The translations under genes and the position numbers were made by a program. From Lyngbya sp. HA4199-MV5 (GTDB lineage Bacteria; Cyanobacteriota; Cyanobacteriia; Leptolyngbyales; Leptolyngbyaceae): DNA of 64,000 nucleotides. The stretch is taken from contig JAHHHL010000024.1 of assembly GCA_019359375.1 (NCBI GenBank), forward strand, positions 44,316-108,315, written 5' to 3'. Under the pieces are notes generated by a model that made no database searches, was not told where the DNA came from, and saw only the letters and a list, made by a program, of their open reading frames with translations. Positions within the stretch are counted from its first letter, which is position 1, and each line of letters begins with the position of its first letter. This document shows, in pieces, positions 63,684 through 64,000 of this stretch.

Positions 63684-63808
63684 GGGGCTATCATCAATTA
63701 CGACTACACATTTCTTGCAGAAAGGGTTCCAGCCCCTAGCTTGGTGTGTTGGGACGGGCGTGACGCTGCTGATATTGCAAGGTTTCGGAGCTAATTGATG
63801 ACACGCCC
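63684..63808 (+). mobile_element. MITE copy 3
   Basis: 125 bp, with ends GGGGCTATCATCAATTA and TAATTGATGACACGCCC, closely similar to copy 2. TA is present on the right (63809-63810), but the left flank reads TG, so the target duplication has decayed or was not perfect. It lies between ycf52 and a minus-strand gene. Confidence 0.82.
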
Positions 63809-63894
63809 TAACAGGAAAGAGAACAACAGGGGTGGCTCTTGTCTCGCTGGAGAAAAGGGTTGGGGATGAGGTAAGGCGTTTCCCAACCATAAGA

Positions 63895-64000
63895 CTACCA
63901 GTTGGCAGGCTGGATCAAGATATCCCACTTGGGTAAACTTGGGTTTCGTTGCAACCTCTGTTCAATGTCACGCATCTCTCGTTTCGATAGCGAAATGCCT
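63895..64000 (-). CDS. C-terminal end of an unidentified protein (partial)
   Basis: The minus strand is open from the window edge to TAG at 63895-63897. It encodes about 34 residues, including SLSKREMRDIEQRL and PKWDILIQPANW. The composition is protein-like, and the frame continues beyond the window, so the start and family cannot be seen. A small gene starting at the internal ATG is also possible. Confidence 0.5.
   Translation of the reverse strand, partial: GISLSKREMRDIEQRLQRNPSLPKWDILIQPANW

Noticed and set aside
63613..63890. Small ORFs across MITE copy 3 (both strands), and similar ones at MITE copy 2
   Set aside because: They are translations of the MITE itself, recur with it and have no homology expected of a protein.

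Overview
The window is chromosomal DNA from a cyanobacterium, probably filamentous. The evidence is a psb28 photosystem II gene, a Ycf52-type acetyltransferase, a carboxyl-terminal processing protease, a complete urtABCDE urea transporter behind a textbook NtcA promoter, several conserved cyanobacterial families of unknown function, and very frequent GCGATCGC (HIP1) octamers. Intergenic DNA is rich in heptamer-like tandem repeats and interspersed palindromes, as in large cyanobacterial genomes. There is no rRNA operon, no CRISPR array, no prophage and no intact transposase gene.

Layout. 1-13400 is a type I secretion locus: the end of a probable peptidyl-prolyl isomerase gene, a HlyB-like ABC exporter with a cyclic-nucleotide-binding-like N-terminus and a degenerate C39 domain, a HlyD-like adaptor, small exported or unknown proteins, and two paralogous glycine-rich hemolysin-type/CHRD proteins, the likely cargo. 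13800-24500 holds housekeeping genes: beta-carbonic anhydrase, acetyl-CoA synthetase, psb28, moaB, a Ctp protease, alr and an M23 peptidase. 24581-29232 has tRNA-Arg(CCG), a GT-C membrane protein, rpe and an S8 peptidase relative. 29395-36522 is a putative sugar-transfer cluster: two large membrane proteins, a GT2 and two NAD-dependent epimerases. 37002-43220 is nitrogen supply, with ureG followed by urtABCDE.

43387-54213 is mixed: a broken alpha/beta hydrolase gene, an ICMT-like methyltransferase, a second GT-C protein, a manganese exporter under a yybP-ykoY riboswitch, a GH31 glucosidase, an FMN reductase behind a palindromic operator candidate, a RecB-like nuclease and a cystine-lyase-like enzyme. 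54300-59850 is the most accessory-looking part. It has three small minus-strand toxin-antitoxin-type modules separated by copies of a direct repeat of about 65 bp, then a 984-residue HEAT-repeat/NACHT NTPase with membrane segments and a clear change of base composition in mid-gene. 59973-64000 has two alpha/beta hydrolases, an ACT-domain protein, Ycf52 and the end of an unidentified gene.

Three copies of a MITE of about 125 bp (near 7.3, 24.8 and 63.7 kb) share inverted ends and TA flanks. The strongest candidates for something new are the repeat-punctuated toxin-antitoxin array next to the HEAT-NACHT protein, and the secretion locus with two cargo paralogues whose C-terminal halves look homogenised.
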